In this document: positions 43,630 to 56,430 of the stretch, piece by piece
Numbering within the stretch: the stretch's first letter is position 1
Layout: every line of letters begins with the position of its first letter
NCBI GenBank assembly: GCA_001972305.1
Contig: BDDD01001957.1
Coordinates: 124,001-188,000 of the forward strand
Reading direction: 5' to 3'
DNA length: 64,000 bases
Origin: Cephalotus follicularis
Taxonomy: Eukaryota > Streptophyta > Magnoliopsida > Oxalidales > Cephalotaceae
The notes under the pieces: generated by a model
What the model was told of the DNA's origin: nothing
Seen by the model: only the letters and a program-made list of their open reading frames with translations
The model's database searches: none
Position numbers and translations under genes: made by a program

Positions 43630-45117
43630 CTATGGCTGAGTAAGCAAAGCCGCTACACTCCCAGAACTCTTCTGACTTAGAGCATCAACTACAACATTTG
43701 CTGTACCAGGATGGTACTGAATGTTTAAATCATAGTCTTTCAGAAGTTCTAACCACCTTCTCTGACGCATGTTCAACTCTTTCTGTGTAAAAATATACTT
43801 GAGACTCTTATGATCGGTAAAGACGTCACAAGTTTCTCCGTACAAGTAGTGCCTCCAAATCTTCAACGCAAACACTACCGCTGCCAACTCGAGATCATGT
43901 GTAGGATAGTTCACTTCATAAGGCTTCAACTGTCTCGAAGCATAAGCTATCACATGACCGTGCTGCATCAGAATACAACCCAAACCCTTCTTAGAAGCAT
44001 CGCTGTATATCTGGTATCCACCCGACCCATATGGTAAACGAAGGATTGTTGCTAACACAAGACCGTTCTTCAATTTCTCGAAGCTTGCTTCTCGTTCTTC
44101 GTTCCATTCAAACTTTGCTCCCTTCCTCATAAGCTGAGTTAGTGGTAAGGCAATAGAGGAAAAGCCTTCCACAAACCGCCTATAATATCCGGCCAAACCC
44201 AAGAAACTCCTAACCTCTATCACCGTGGTAGGTCTCGGCCATTTAGTAATAGCCTCAACCTTAGCATGATCCACACAGATACCTTCAGCTGCTACCACAT
44301 GACCCAAAAATGCCACCTGTTCCAACCATAACTCACACTTCGAGAACTTCGCGTAAAGCTGATTCTTTCTCAGAATCCCCAACACAATGCGAAGCTGTTC
44401 TTCATGTTCCTCTTTCGACTTGGAATACACAAGAATGTCATCTATGAACAGAATGACAAACTGATCCAAGTACTCATGAAAAACCCTATTCATCAAATCC
44501 ATGAAAACTGCCAGTGCATTAGTGAGTCTGAAAGGCATCACCAAAAACTAATAATACCCATACCCAGTACGGAAAGCAGTTTGAGGCACATCCTCATCCT
44601 TTATCCGAAGCTGATGATATCCCGATCTCAAATCGATCTTCGAGAAATACCGAGCACCTTGGAGTTGATCAAACAAGTCATCAATCCTAGGTAGCAGGTA
44701 TTTATTCCGAACAGTGATTCGGTTCAACTCTCTGTAGTCTATGCATAGCCTCATATACCCATCTTTATTCTTCACAAAAAGAACCGGAGCACCCCACGGC
44801 GAAACACTAGGCCGAATGAAACCTCGATCCAACAGTTCTTGCAACTGTTCCTTCAACTCTTGCAGTTCCAACGGTGCCATTTTGTAAGGTGCCTTAGATA
44901 TAGGTGCCGCTCCGGGAATGAGTTCGATGGTAAACTCTACTTCCCGTTGTGGTGGCAAACCCGGTAACTCTTTTGGAAAAACATCGGAAAATTCTCTGAC
45001 CACAGGATAGTCTTCACGGCGAGGCTCAACCTTTGAGACATTCTTCACAACCGCTAAGAAACCTTCAGCGCCCTTAGCCACTAATTTCTGAGCTTTCAGA
45101 GCAGATATCACTTTCAA
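43630..45117 (-). pseudogene. B2 reverse transcriptase and RNase H
   Basis: RT starts in frame 44548-45117 with [54 protein letters not shown] and LDRG-type motifs through [14 protein letters not shown] then replaces the residue before FLVMPF. Frame 43630-44544 continues with the catalytic FIDDILVYS (about 44420), [21 protein letters not shown] and [15 protein letters not shown]. RNase H follows with [42 protein letters not shown] and [11 protein letters not shown], then YHPGTANVV. The frame ends in TAG after LLTQP. Only two stops lie between protease and integrase, so this copy decayed less than the others. Confidence 0.94.
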
Positions 45118-46656
45118 TTCCTTCCTCGCTGTTAACCCTGATAAACAAACTCAGGATTATTCACATCCCCAAACAGAACTCTCCGAGCATAACAGTCGAT
45201 CGTAGCCCGATGTCGATTCAACCAGTTCATTCCCAAAATCATATCGAAGTCGTACATATCGATAGGCAAAAGGTCCGCATCACGAACCCGATCATCGAAA
45301 ACAAGAGGTCAAGCATAAAAGCAATCAGATATCACAATAGAAGAACCCGTAGGGGTCGAAAGAACCAAAGCTGGATCAAGCAACTGGGAAGACATCCCAA
45401 GATGCCGAACAAAAGACCTCGCTACAACCGAGTCGGTCGATCCAGTGTCATACAAAACATAAGGCCCTACGGTTACCAACATAATTAAAGCCCGAAATTG
45501 TACCTGGTGCGTTAGCTGCCTGCTGAGTCGTGATAGCAAAGACACGACCTGCCACGTTGTGCTGTCCATGATCTGCATTATTCCCCTTCCTTTCCTTCGC
45601 ACGAGGGTCTGGACAATCCTTCACGAAATGCCCTTTCTGTCCACACACAAAACAGGCTCCACTAGCCTTGTAACACACTCCCACCGGATGCTGTCTACCA
45701 CACAAATCACACTTTGCAATCTGGACATCCGCAGCTCCCTGTGTCTGCCTTTGGTCATTACCGGGATATTGCTGTCCCCGGTTATCATTTCTCTTCCCTC
45801 GCTTACCATTCCTATTCTTATTCTGTCCAGAACCTTGCCCCTAAGAATCACCTCTGTTTCTCTTTCTGTTTAACTCCTGTCGAGCAGCCTGGAAATCTAT
45901 CCTTTCCAGCTCAATGTTCTTAGCCGCATTAGCCACTTCATATACATCAGCAAACCTGGTGTTGATCAATTTACCCCAGAACTAGTAGTGCAACTTCCAC
46001 TTGAACTTTTCTGCCTGCTCCAATGCTGTCCTTGCCGCAGAACCAGCAAAACCAGCAAGCCTAGTGAAACGGGTCAAGAACTCTGTCACCGACTCCCCAT
46101 CCTTCTGTCTGTTATTAATAAATTCTCTGGCGTAAGCCTCCTTATCAGCGGTGGGAAAGTACTGCTGATAAAAGACCTCACAAAACTCAGACCAGGTCAA
46201 AGTCTCCGTATAGTTTCCACCCTTAGCCAAAACCACAGCTTTCCACCATTTCTGAGCATCACCCTCAAGCTTGTACACAGCTAACTTAATCTTCTGTTCG
46301 TCACCACAACCAAGCACATCAAAGATCTTATCCATATTAGCAATCCAGTGCTCATCTTCCACCGGAGTCACAACTGAGCTGAAAGACTGCGGTCTCTGCT
46401 TTTGGAATCGCTCTAGCCAAACATAAGTGGGCGTATACGTCCTATCCCCAGCATCTCTTCCCAACTGGACATTAGCTGGAGCATTACTAGCAGCAACCGG
46501 CTCCCTACGGTCATGATTCTGATTCTGTTCACTCAACACGCGTCGTATCTCCTGAGCGACCGTCTGACGTACGAGCTCCTCCATGGTAGGCTCATTTATA
46601 GCTTCCCGAGCCTCAACGGGTGCAGTTCTTCGAGCAGCGTTCCTTGTACGTGCCAT
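45118..46656 (-). pseudogene. B2 gag and protease
   Basis: Start at 46656 (MARTRNAARRTAPVEAREA). Gag capsid has YVWLERFQKQRPQSF, EHWIANMDKIFDVLG, AQKWWKAV and SVTEFLTRFTRLAGFAG, then TAG after KFKWKLHY (45982). The zinc region CDLCGRQHPVGVC and CFVCGQKGHFVKDC (a complete CCHC) lies at 45620-45710. Protease VLYDTGSTDSVVARSFVRHLG is in frame 45309-45602, entered by a frameshift near 45480; its DTGS site is intact. A stop after SDCFYA (45309) precedes MILGMNWL. About five lesions. Confidence 0.93.
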
Positions 46657-46810
46657 CTACGAAAAGGCACCCCAAACATAAAACATCACAAGGAACAAAA
46701 ACAGAAAACAGAAAACATATCAAAAAATCATAACGAAGCAGCCTAACCCGGTGTCTACCCAATCTCACAGGTCAAACCTAGTTAGGTCTTCTAAGGAAAC
46801 AAAACCTAAT

Positions 46811-46822
46811 TCTCTGATACCA
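46811..46822 (-). other. B2 primer binding site (initiator-Met tRNA)
   Basis: The minus strand reads TGGTATCAGAGA five bases inside the 5' LTR, identical to the B1 site. Confidence 0.93.
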
Positions 46823-46827
46823 CAATC

Positions 46828-49410
46828 TGTAACACCCCCGGATGACGGGAGTCGTCACAGGGTCATATCATACCTAACTTATCAAAACAAATCATAAGTT
46901 TGCTTTAATAGCCAACAACAGCCAAAAACGTGGCAGTCTTATCAAAACATTAAAACTTAACAATTTAACATATTAAGTAGTTGCGGAAAATTCAAAACAT
47001 AAATCAGTTCCAATTTAAAACATAAAACATAAAACATAAAGCATAATAATCCATATTTCAGACCACTAAACATAACATAAGGATCACTCTCCCAAGGATC
47101 CAATACATAGAGTGGTCATCACTCAATCACACATTCCCCCGCTGCTCCTGAAAACCTGCCGCATGGAAACAAAAACGCGGCTGAGCAAACCTCAGTACGG
47201 ATAAGGGAAAATAAAACAGTAAACGGTAGTTTAAAAACATCGATAATAACGTAACTGGAATCTTTAACAGATAAAACAGTTTGATCATATTCAATTGACA
47301 ATTGCATATTTTTCGAAACAATTACGGAACATTTCAAAACATTATAAATCATAATTCCTAAAACATACTGAGCCATATTCATATCACATATCATAAATTT
47401 TGGCAAGGGAGGCGCTAATTCCACATGCCCACTAGAATTGAAGTGTACGGCACTACACAAGTCAATTCTCACATTCACATATCCGATCACACCTCGGACC
47501 ATATATCTGAATTCACTTCAGATCACATAAACTAGAATTGATTCATATAATATCGATATGGAAGTGTCACGTCCCCGTGCCAGGCCCACGACGTGCCTAT
47601 GGTACGCCCCATAGGTGGGTACAATACTCAGTATTTTAAAATTATTGATTTATCAAAATCAATTTAAATCACATAAATATGTTTTCACACAACATATTCA
47701 AAAACCGCTCACAACAGTATCTTAACATATAATATCGATAAAGTCGGAATCAATTAAAATGTCAAACCAACTTTAAAATTCGAAACGTATTAAAATCATG
47801 AAACATCGTTGATTTCATAAACGAAGATGCTTAGCAAAACAGTTTCAGTTCGAATGTCAGATAGCCAAGGAACAGAAAATCCGTACCTTATGTGCTTACA
47901 CAGTACTTACGAATAGGCGATCAAAAACAATTTCTCCTTTGAAGCATACAATCTAAAAGTCATTCAAAATCATACGTGTAAGAGTCTAAAACACACCAGA
48001 AGTATTAAACAGACTCTTAACAGTATTGGGAAAAGATTCGGATCGATTCGGGGATGACATGAATAAAAACAGTTGAAAACAGCACATTCCAGGGCAAAAC
48101 AGTCGACTAAAACAGGGCTCCAGTCGACTGGGGAGGCTTGGCAGTCGACTATTCATATGGTCCAGTCGACTACACAATTGAAATTGCAGGCAGTGGACTG
48201 TGTTCATCCCTCCAGTCGACTACACAACCGTTCCAGCCGACTGTCCACAGAGACAGCCGATTGTTATGGGCGACAGAACAGTTGAAAATCCGACGATTTG
48301 ATACTGAAAATAGTTCAAATGGTTTCTACATTAAACTAGAGACATATGGACATAAACATATGGTCATATATGACTTGCAGGTGACATAGAAACACAGAAA
48401 CGACATATAATTGATTCAGCAGTGGCTTAGTCTCCAAAAGGAAACAAGATGACAATGCATATTATCATCCATATTCTATCCCTAATAGATTTCAGATGTT
48501 ATAAAACAAGTTTATGACACATATATGAGTATAAAACGTGTTGACAATCATATTAACACAATAACAACATGTTTAGGCAAGAATCAATGACCCAAAGACT
48601 CCAAGAGCATAAAAACTCAAAGTATGCCATTGAAACAAAACTATAATTAAAGGGGACGAATCTACTAACCTGTAATGATGTTAAGGACACAGAAACTAGC
48701 AGGAGGAACACAAACACAAACACACAATCTGCTGTGACAAAAACAGAGGCAAAGAGACCAAAACCAAAAGAAAACCAAAAACAAGGAGAAACTTAGCATA
48801 CTAAACGAATTCAACTCAAAATAACACAAAAAGGATTAAGATTACCTCTACGAATTTGATGAAACAAATACACAGCAGCTTGACACACACCCACAAGGCA
48901 GAATTGGCAGTGGCTTGCAAGAAGGATGAAGGCAACATATAAAATGGCAAAGGTACTCAAGAAAGGAGAAAGGAGGAGACACAATTTGACAAAAAGGGGA
49001 AAGAAAGGAGGATTTTCTGGATGTTGAAATGAGGAAAAGAGAGAGTTAGCATGACATTTTGATGGTGGGAAGAAAGAATCATGGGAAAGTAGGAGGAAAG
49101 TAGGAAGAAAATGATAAAATAGGGAAAAAGGAAAATAAAGAATTAATAATAAAAGGAATTAAGGAATTTTAAAATAAAAGAATAATAATTTGTTTTTAAT
49201 AAAATAATTTTGATAATAATAATAATAAAATAAATAAAACCCATACCCAACATAGCATAACATACCCAAAATTTGGACTGGTAACAGTCAGCCCAATTCA
49301 CATAAACCCAAATCATAGGGCAACCGAACTTTTAAAATTAGACAAAATTAAAACCCCGAAAACACATATAAAATCCGTAAAATATATTTACGAACGAGTA
49401 GGGTATTACA
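46828..49410 (-). repeat. B2 5' LTR (2583 bp)
   Basis: Starts TGTAACACCCCCGGATGACGG and ends AGGGTATTACA. The part 48095-48270 carries a run of GTCGACT motifs (CAGTCGACTA, CCAGTCGACTGG, GCAGTCGACTATTC, CCAGTCGACTACAC and others). 48980-49260 is an AG/AT-rich tract. No gene was seen; small frames are spurious. Confidence 0.95.
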
Positions 49411-51579
49411 CTTTATCAACACATCCTCAATTTTTCCTCGCGGCACCTTCACAAACCTATCCGCTAATTGTAACGTCATCGTAGTCGGTCGTAACTCTCC
49501 TAGTCCAAGCTTCTGATAAACCGATGATAGCAACAGATTCACACTTGCTCCGAAATTGAGCAAGGCATGTTCAATTCTAGTGTTTCCGATGACACAAGAG
49601 ACTGTTCGGCAGCCAGGGTCTTTATACTTTTGCACCATGGGTTGCGAAAACATCGCACTAATGTTGGCTGCCAAGAAAGCTTTTTTGGGAGTCTGAAGGA
49701 TCCTCTTTTTCTAGAATAAGTCTTTTAGGACTTTTGCGTAAGAGGGCACCTGCTCGATGGCTTCTAGCAATGGAACATTGATTCGAACTTGCTTAAAGGT
49801 TTCAATAATCTTTTCCATTGTTGGGAATTTCTTATGTTTCTCAAATCTCTTTGGAAAAGGAAGTGGTGGATCATATGAAGGCTTGGGTACCACCTCGCCT
49901 TGCTCCTTCCTTGATTCATCTTGCTTCTTCGAAGTTATTGGTTGCATAAAGGAGTCAACCAACGATTCTTTTAATTCATTGCGCGCTAAAGACTCATCCA
50001 ATTGCTCGCTCACTTCTTCAGTTTGATCCGCTGGTTGCTACTCATTTCCACTCCTTAGGGCAAAAACTTGTTTTGATTGACCCGAGGAGGAGGAAGAGAC
50101 TTGCAGATTATATGTAGGTTGGGTTGGAGCTGGATAATTCATGGCCATCCTAGGATTCGGGTTAGGTTGGGAAAGGTATTTTTCCTTTCTCTCTATCATG
50201 TAGAGTAGATGCTAGCTGTGAAATTTGTTTCTCCACGTTATACTGAATATTCATCACAATGCTCATGAGAAGCTACATGCTCTTTTCTAACGATGACATC
50301 CTAGACATTTCTTACCTTTGGTTCAATAGTCCATGTGGTTGTTGATTTTGAAACTGACTTTGTGGTGGGAAGGATGGTCCGCCATTACTTTAATTTTAAG
50401 GGAACCTTTGATAGGTCTGTTGTGGAGTAGACTGACAAGAAAAGCTCGAAGGTTGCCCCAAAAAGTGTGAAGGTTGGGCAGCGAAGCTCGAAGCCTCCTA
50501 GAAGAATTGGAATTTTGACCCGAAAAGTTCAGGGGTCCTCTCGTGTTTTGCCCTTGAGTCCATGAGAGGTTTGGATGATTGTGCCAACCCGGATTGTAAG
50601 TGTTACTATACGTGTTGTATTGATTCACTGCGGATACATTCTCGCGATAGTATTGATTTTCAATGAATTATGGGCATTCTTCAAGAACATGATTCGGGGA
50701 CTGACACCATGAACACATAGGGGTGATTTGGTCAATGTAAATTACTTGCGCGGAACGCCTAATTAACGACTCTAATCTATTGAAACGACTATCTAATTGT
50801 GCCTCTAAGGAAACCGCTCCCTCAACAACATACCCTTTATTAGGCAAAGCTCTCTCCAAAACTTGACTGGACTCCCACTCCCTAGTTCGCTCACCGAAAT
50901 CTAGAAGGAAATTCCAAGCCTCGTTTTCATCCATGTACAAGGTGAACCCATAAGGACACATCGATTCGACCAATTGCTAGGTCTGGTATTCGATGCCTTC
51001 ATAAATGATTTGGCATAAATGCTACGTATTCAAACTATGATGAGGACACTCTAAGAGAATGTCTTTAAAACATTTCATACAATGGGAAAATGTATCATTG
51101 GGTCATTGGCAAAACTGGAGAATATCGTTCCTAAGTTTATTGGTTTTATGATGTGGAAAGAATTTCTTTAGGAACGAGATAGTGAAATGCTCCCACGTAG
51201 AGATGGAACCATTGGGGAGACTGTAGAGTCACTTTTTCGCTCCATCTTTCAGAGAAAAGTTTATGAAATGCAATTTGATTGCGTCATCCGAGAGTTGTTG
51301 AAGTTTCATGAGGGCACACACCTCCTCGAACTCGCGAAGGAAGAGATATGCATCCTCATTAGGTAATCCATGAAAGTGTGGGATCATGCTGATGAAATGA
51401 GACTTCAACTCAAAAAATTTCCCTTAAGGTGCAGGCAACAGGATACTGGAAGGTTGCGCTGTCCTTGCAGGATAAAATCTATCGCGAAGAGTTTGAATTG
51501 GGCGCGCATCAGCCATTGGTGCAATTGATGGGTTAATTCTTTCTAAGTAATTATTATGACCACGCACCCAATCAGGCAT
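49411..51579 (-). pseudogene. Athila-2 gag and start of protease
   Basis: Likely start at 51579 (MPDWVRGHNNYLER). Athila gag motifs follow on the minus strand: MADARPIQTLRDRFYPART, MIPHFHGLPNEDAYLFLREF, ISTWEHFTISFLKKFFP, PYGFTLYMDENEAWNFLLDF, CSWCQSPNHVLEEC (about 50690) and AVNQYNTYSN. Then FPTMEKIIETFKQVRINVPLL and the protease site in frame 49348-49674, ALLNFGASVNLLLSS, where the usual D-L-G reads N-F-G. LGLGELRPTTMTLQLADR and PRGKIEDVLIK end at the B2 insertion (49411). Stops occur after LLPAP, GAKK, LQFCQ, SLNT, EECP and others. Confidence 0.88.
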
Positions 51580-52080
51580 AAACTACGAAAGATCACTAAT
51601 GGACGTAGAGCACACAATAAAGCAGAGAAGAAAACCTAAGGTTAGCTAACAGAAATTATGCACGAACACCGAACACAAACTAAAGCAAAAATTAAAACTA
51701 ATTAAACTAAGTTAGAGTTTGTTAAATATTATGCGATGAAGTTAGAATTTTGTTAAAGGTTATGATGCATCCTAATTAAACTAAGTTAGAATTGTTAGAA
51801 CAAAAAACAGAAATAAATAAACAAAAAAATAGTAATAATAATAAAAGAAAAACTACTAATGCAAAACAAAAATAAAAAAATAGACAAACACTAACAGAAC
51901 GCACAAACGGTGAATTAATAACTAACGCAAAACACACACTAAAACAGAAAATACTAAATTAAATTAACTAACATAAATTAAAGCAGAACACACAACGTTA
52001 AAGCAAACCAGTTTTTTTTAATTAAATCTAAACTAAATACTACGAATCAGCTAAACAAATTAAAATAAATCTAAAACTTA
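51580..52080 (-). other. Athila-2 leader
   Basis: About 500 bp of AT-rich sequence between the primer binding site and the gag start, with many AACTAA/AACACA stretches. No reading frame or structure was recognised. Confidence 0.7.
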
Positions 52081-52100
52081 TTTCCCCGACAACGGTGCCA
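52081..52100 (-). other. Athila-2 primer binding site (tRNA-Asp)
   Basis: The minus strand reads TGGCACCGTTGTCGGGGA. Plant tRNA-Asp ends in CCCCGGCAACGGCGCCA, so the site matches with two changes. tRNA-Asp priming is typical of Athila elements. It is separated from the LTR end (52107) by six bases. Confidence 0.9.
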
Positions 52101-52106
52101 AAAACT

Positions 52107-52262
52107 TGTTCATGACAAAAGAATGTTTTAAAATTTATACTGCAAGTGCATGTTTGTGCAGTAACGGGTCGAACCCTAAGAAACAAGTTAAAATAGTTAT
52201 TTATTCAACCTAGGTGAAGTATACCAAATTTGAGGTAAACTATCAAAAACTACTCCTAAATA
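52107..52262 (-). repeat. Athila-2 5' LTR, inner fragment
   Basis: Begins TGTTCATGACA and matches 17282-17445 of Athila-1. It is interrupted at 52262 by F. The remainder of the LTR would lie beyond F and is not in the window. Confidence 0.88.
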
Positions 52263-55139
52263 TGTAACAGGACCCGTTCCCGTTCCACCCGGGGGAGGAG
52301 CCTTGCCGGGGAAGGCACACCTACCAACAACCCTCCAAACCTCAAACTACCCGACCAGACCAACCAAGATAACGCTAGGGGTCTATTACGCAAGGACCCG
52401 ACGTAGAAGTAAAGGCTGGGAACGCGTAATATCCCGAGGGTTAAAAGAAAAGGGGCAGGGGACTTAAAGAAACTATAGGGGAACCAAAACTCACCGTTTC
52501 ACTTAAGCCCGAGGAAACCTCACACGTGTTCCACAAGTGATCACTCCAACACCAGGGTTGACTACAAGGCCGAGGAACCAAACACTACGTTCCTCAACTC
52601 GGTAAACCAAACCCCTCAAGCGCTCAGGCGTCAACACGAACTACACATCTGCGGAACCCGAGTACTTCAAAACGTCTGAGGACTCGACAAATACCCGGGG
52701 ACACACCTAAAGTTCGAGGACCCTCCAACGTCCAGGGACACACTAGAATTGGAGGACAACCAGGTTCCTTGCACCCCTCACATTCGAGGACTGCCAACTA
52801 ACCTAATGGTCTGACATCTACTTCCCTAGGACCCGAACATGCTTGAACAACGACCGAGATGGTCTGACTTCCTGCCGAGGAACCCTGGCATGCACCAAGG
52901 TCTAACCTAAGGTTGATCCAACGCTTGACCACTATCCTTAGCAATAACACTCGTCCTTATCTCAGCCTAAGAGCTCGGAACTAAGGTCTACACCACCTAG
53001 AACCTTAACATCACCAAGATATCATAACCCAAGGAGAAAGATATATTCAAATATCATTGCAAAACATAAAGGAAAACATACACCAATCCTGCCATAGACC
53101 ATACATAAATGTTTACATAATACAAAATACAAAGAACCCCAAATGATATTCCCCCAATGCATAAAGGAGGAATAAGCCGAGCAGGCCAGCGAAGATGCAT
53201 GCTCCGTGGTCTACCTGGCAAAATGTCCTTAGGGTGGTCCGACGAGGGAAAACTTCACCTGTTCCTCAACTGCAAAACCACCTGGGAGGGGTTTGTCCAA
53301 AGACTAGTGAGAGGGGAAAAGAAGCATTCCTTAAGCATCCGACGAGCACGAAACGCTGAGAAAAAGGCTATACGGAATTGGCTAAAAAATCATCTCAGCT
53401 CAACGCCTGAGGATACTCAACAAGAATCAATAGACTACTTAGAGTATGAAAATATAACGAAAGATATATGAAATCAATAGTGCTAATAACAAGTACAAGA
53501 GAGACAGAAAATAATCGAGTGTCCAAACCAACATCCTGAGGACCCAACAAAAGGATCATAGACTCCAAGGATCAAGTATATCGGCGGAATACTGGTACCT
53601 GTCACATTACCCAAACCACCTCAGCCATATCCATACGTCTGTCGATGCCGGATTTCACAGCAAACCTCTCACACAGTCCACCAAAAACTTGGAGATGAAG
53701 ATCATAGGCTTACAGGAAGTGCACCACTTGTCATATATCGGTATAGAGAGCCACATGTATTGGTCTTCCATCAGAGGTGCCGACGGATCAGTGTCGAACC
53801 GAGCCCCTGAGAGATAGAGCAGATCGCGAACATCTACTGAGGGGCCAGTGAATCACCTCTCAAGCACCACCCTCGTCGGCAATCACGTATAAGAACATCG
53901 ACTAAGAGGTCGGCGAATCACCGCAGAAGCCATCAATCTTTAAGAATCTCATAGTAGAGCATCCTATAAGGCCTGTTGGGAAGAGGAGTGGATCCTCAGC
54001 TGCAGTCACACTGACATCCCATCATAGACAACGAGAATGTGCAGATCCAGGTTGAGGAACCCGAGGATTGTCACACTTACAGCATATCATAGACCAATGC
54101 CACTACAGTTATGAGAGGGGAATCCATGCTTGCTCGCCCTCACCAAGTCGTGCTCGGTCATCCCAGTTTCCCAGTACCCAGTATTCAGAATCCAACAACA
54201 CATGGTACCAAAAGAGTTATGACATATATACATACAGGATAAAGAGAGGGGAAAACATCACCCAGAATATCAAGCATACCAGCTTGGAAATCAGTATCAA
54301 CTAAAATATGTCAACACAAGAAGAGGAATAACTCCCAGAAATGAGACACCATGGAAAGGGAATCCAGGACACAAAATAAGCTTAAGACTATAAACTGTTC
54401 AAGATAAAAGAAAGGAATGTCCCACTCACCACTTAACCGCACTCCTCTGCACCTCTTCCTTTAGTTATGGATCAACACTCGGCTCCTCGGCTACAAGGAA
54501 CAAACAAAGAAAAACAAATATAGACTCAGCCTAGTCTGTAACAAAAATAGAGCAAAACATGCATGAGGCCTACAACCATGATCGTCTCCTCGGACAGTCA
54601 TCCAGACCATCCACATTGCACAAGAATCCACCACGGATCAATCCACGATCACCATTGTCGTCTCTAACTCCACCACGAACCGGAGGTTTAGCACACACAT
54701 TTCTATAATAAAAGAGGAAAGAAGACGAAGAAAGAGAGCTCACCTTGACGAACTCAAGGTCCAAGATCTTGAAGCAAAACTCGCCTTCGCCAAAGGAAAC
54801 TTCAGAAGGAAATAAGAAGAAGCACAGAGAACTCACACACTTCTCTCAACTAACACTTCTCCTGGCACAAGCAACTGATACAACGGCTCCTTCACTGCTT
54901 ATACTGACTTTATTGTGATGTGGTTGTGTGCTTAACAAGATTGGACATTGAAATCCCTTACACATGCCTGCCACACTCACATGCATATAACCTACATGCA
55001 CCATCCCGCCAAAACTAGCCAAAGCAACAACAAACCAAAACAAGCAGCCCAAACCACTATGGTCTAACTCTTCTCAAAAGGGAAATTTTAAGTCCCAAAC
55101 CAACAAGTCCAATACCCAAAATGGACTTGGGTCGTCACA
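52263..55139 (-). repeat. F 3' LTR (2877 bp)
   Basis: Starts TGTAACAGGACCCG and ends GGTCGTCACA next to the polypurine tract. GAGGA/CCGAGGA-type motifs recur at 52490-52880. The remainder is unremarkable non-coding sequence. A plus-strand open frame at 53157-53471 has no recognisable motif and I do not support it as a gene. Confidence 0.9.
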
Positions 55140-55153
55140 TCCTCCCCACCTTA
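55140..55153 (-). other. F polypurine tract
   Basis: The minus strand reads TAAGGTGGGGAGGA directly before the LTR, identical to D. Confidence 0.9.
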
Positions 55154-55199
55154 GGAAATTTCATCCTCGGAATTTCCCGTCCGAACCCTAAAGAGGTCG

Positions 55200-56430
55200 A
55201 GCTAACGACTCCTCATCTCTTCTTCACACTCCCAGGTAGCTTCCTCTGCTACTTGGTTTCTCCATAGGACCTTCACCAAAGGGATGGTCTTGCTCCTCAA
55301 GGCCTAATCCTGACGATCCAAAATCTTCACTGCAGCCTCTTCATAAGCTAAGGTCGCTAACTCTTCCTCTGGAAACTCCACCAAGGATTCCAAAACATGA
55401 GAAAGGTTGGCGATATACTTCCTCACCATAGATACATGGAAGACGTTATGAACAAGAGCCAACTCTTGAGGTAAAGCCAAACAATAGGCCACTAGCCCAA
55501 TCCTCTTCAAGACCTCAAAATGACCTATATACCTCAGACTAAGCTTGCCGCGCTTACCAAAACAAACCATTCCAGTGTATGGAGATACACGGAGGAAAAC
55601 CTTATCACCCACAGAGAACTCCAAATCCTTGCGGAGCTAGTCGGCATAACTCTTCTGCCTGCTATACGCTACTCGCAATCGTCCTCGAATAAGCTCCACC
55701 TTCTCTGCCGTGTCTTGAACCATCTCGACACCTAACAACTTACGGTCCCCGACTGCATCCCAATCCAATGGAGTCCTACAACGCCTGCCATACAGAGCTT
55801 CATACAGTGCCATACCAAGGCATGTCCGGTAGCTGTTGTTGTAGGCGAATTCGATCAAGATCAGCCGAGAATCCCAACTCTCCTTGAAATCCATCACACA
55901 GGCTCTCAACATATCTTGAAGAATCTGGATCGTGCGCTCAGACTGTCCATCAGTCTGAGGATGATACACTGTACTGAGTCACAACTCTGTACCCAGCGCT
56001 GCTTGCAAGCTCTGCCAAAATCTTGAAACGAACCTGGGATCTCTGTCGGATACAATACTTCTCGGGACTCCATGCAACCTAAAGATCTCATCCATGTACA
56101 ACAATGCTAACCTTTCCAAACTATACACCATCTGCATTGGCAAGAAGTGAGCCGACTTGGTTAGTTGATCCCACTTCCATTCGAGGATAGGAAGAGGCTG
56201 TAGAAGACCTGACAGCTTCTATCTTTCCGCTTTCACCTGCTGGCTAGTCAGGCACCTTGCCACGAACCTGGCGATCTCCCTCTTCATTCCACGCAACCAA
56301 TAGTGGAGCTTAAGATCGTGATACATCTTGTTACTTCCAGGATGCATTGACCAAGCAGAACAATGTGCTTCATCCAAAATCTCCTTCTTAAGCTCTACTA
56401 CATGCGGCACACATATCCTCGGCCAGAACA
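55200..56430 (-). pseudogene. F integrase with a catalytic deletion
   Basis: The zinc domain has HPGSNKMYHDLKLHYWLRG and CLTSQQVKAER (56219-56431); the family cysteine before QQ is serine. Near 56185 the sequence passes from WKWDQ straight to LTKSAHF, skipping about 25 codons in frame, including the first catalytic aspartate. [14 protein letters not shown] (second D, about 56040) and [10 protein letters not shown] (E, about 55950) remain, in different frames. [13 protein letters not shown] text, GDKVFLRVSPYTG and LSLRYIGHFEVL follow (55304-55624), then VKILDRQD, a stop and KTIPLVKVLWRN with EEATWECEEEMRS. Confidence 0.92.

Larger units (their letters stand above)
40809..49410 (-). mobile_element. 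Chromovirus element B2 with nearly whole pol and a truncated 3' LTR
   Basis: Inserted in the Athila-2 protease coding region with a perfect duplication CTTTA (40804-40808 and 49411-49415). The 5' LTR is 46828-49410 (2583 bp). The 3' LTR is only 40809 to about 42175 because a deletion removed its inner 1.2-1.3 kb, the polypurine tract and the last part of pol. Minus-strand order: LTR, initiator-Met site, gag, protease, RT, RNase H, integrase, LTR. This is the only element here that keeps RT, RNase H and integrase together. Confidence 0.95.

Noticed and set aside
53157..53471. Plus-strand 104-codon open frame as a gene
   Set aside because: Lies inside the F LTR, has no recognisable motif, and is antisense to the element.
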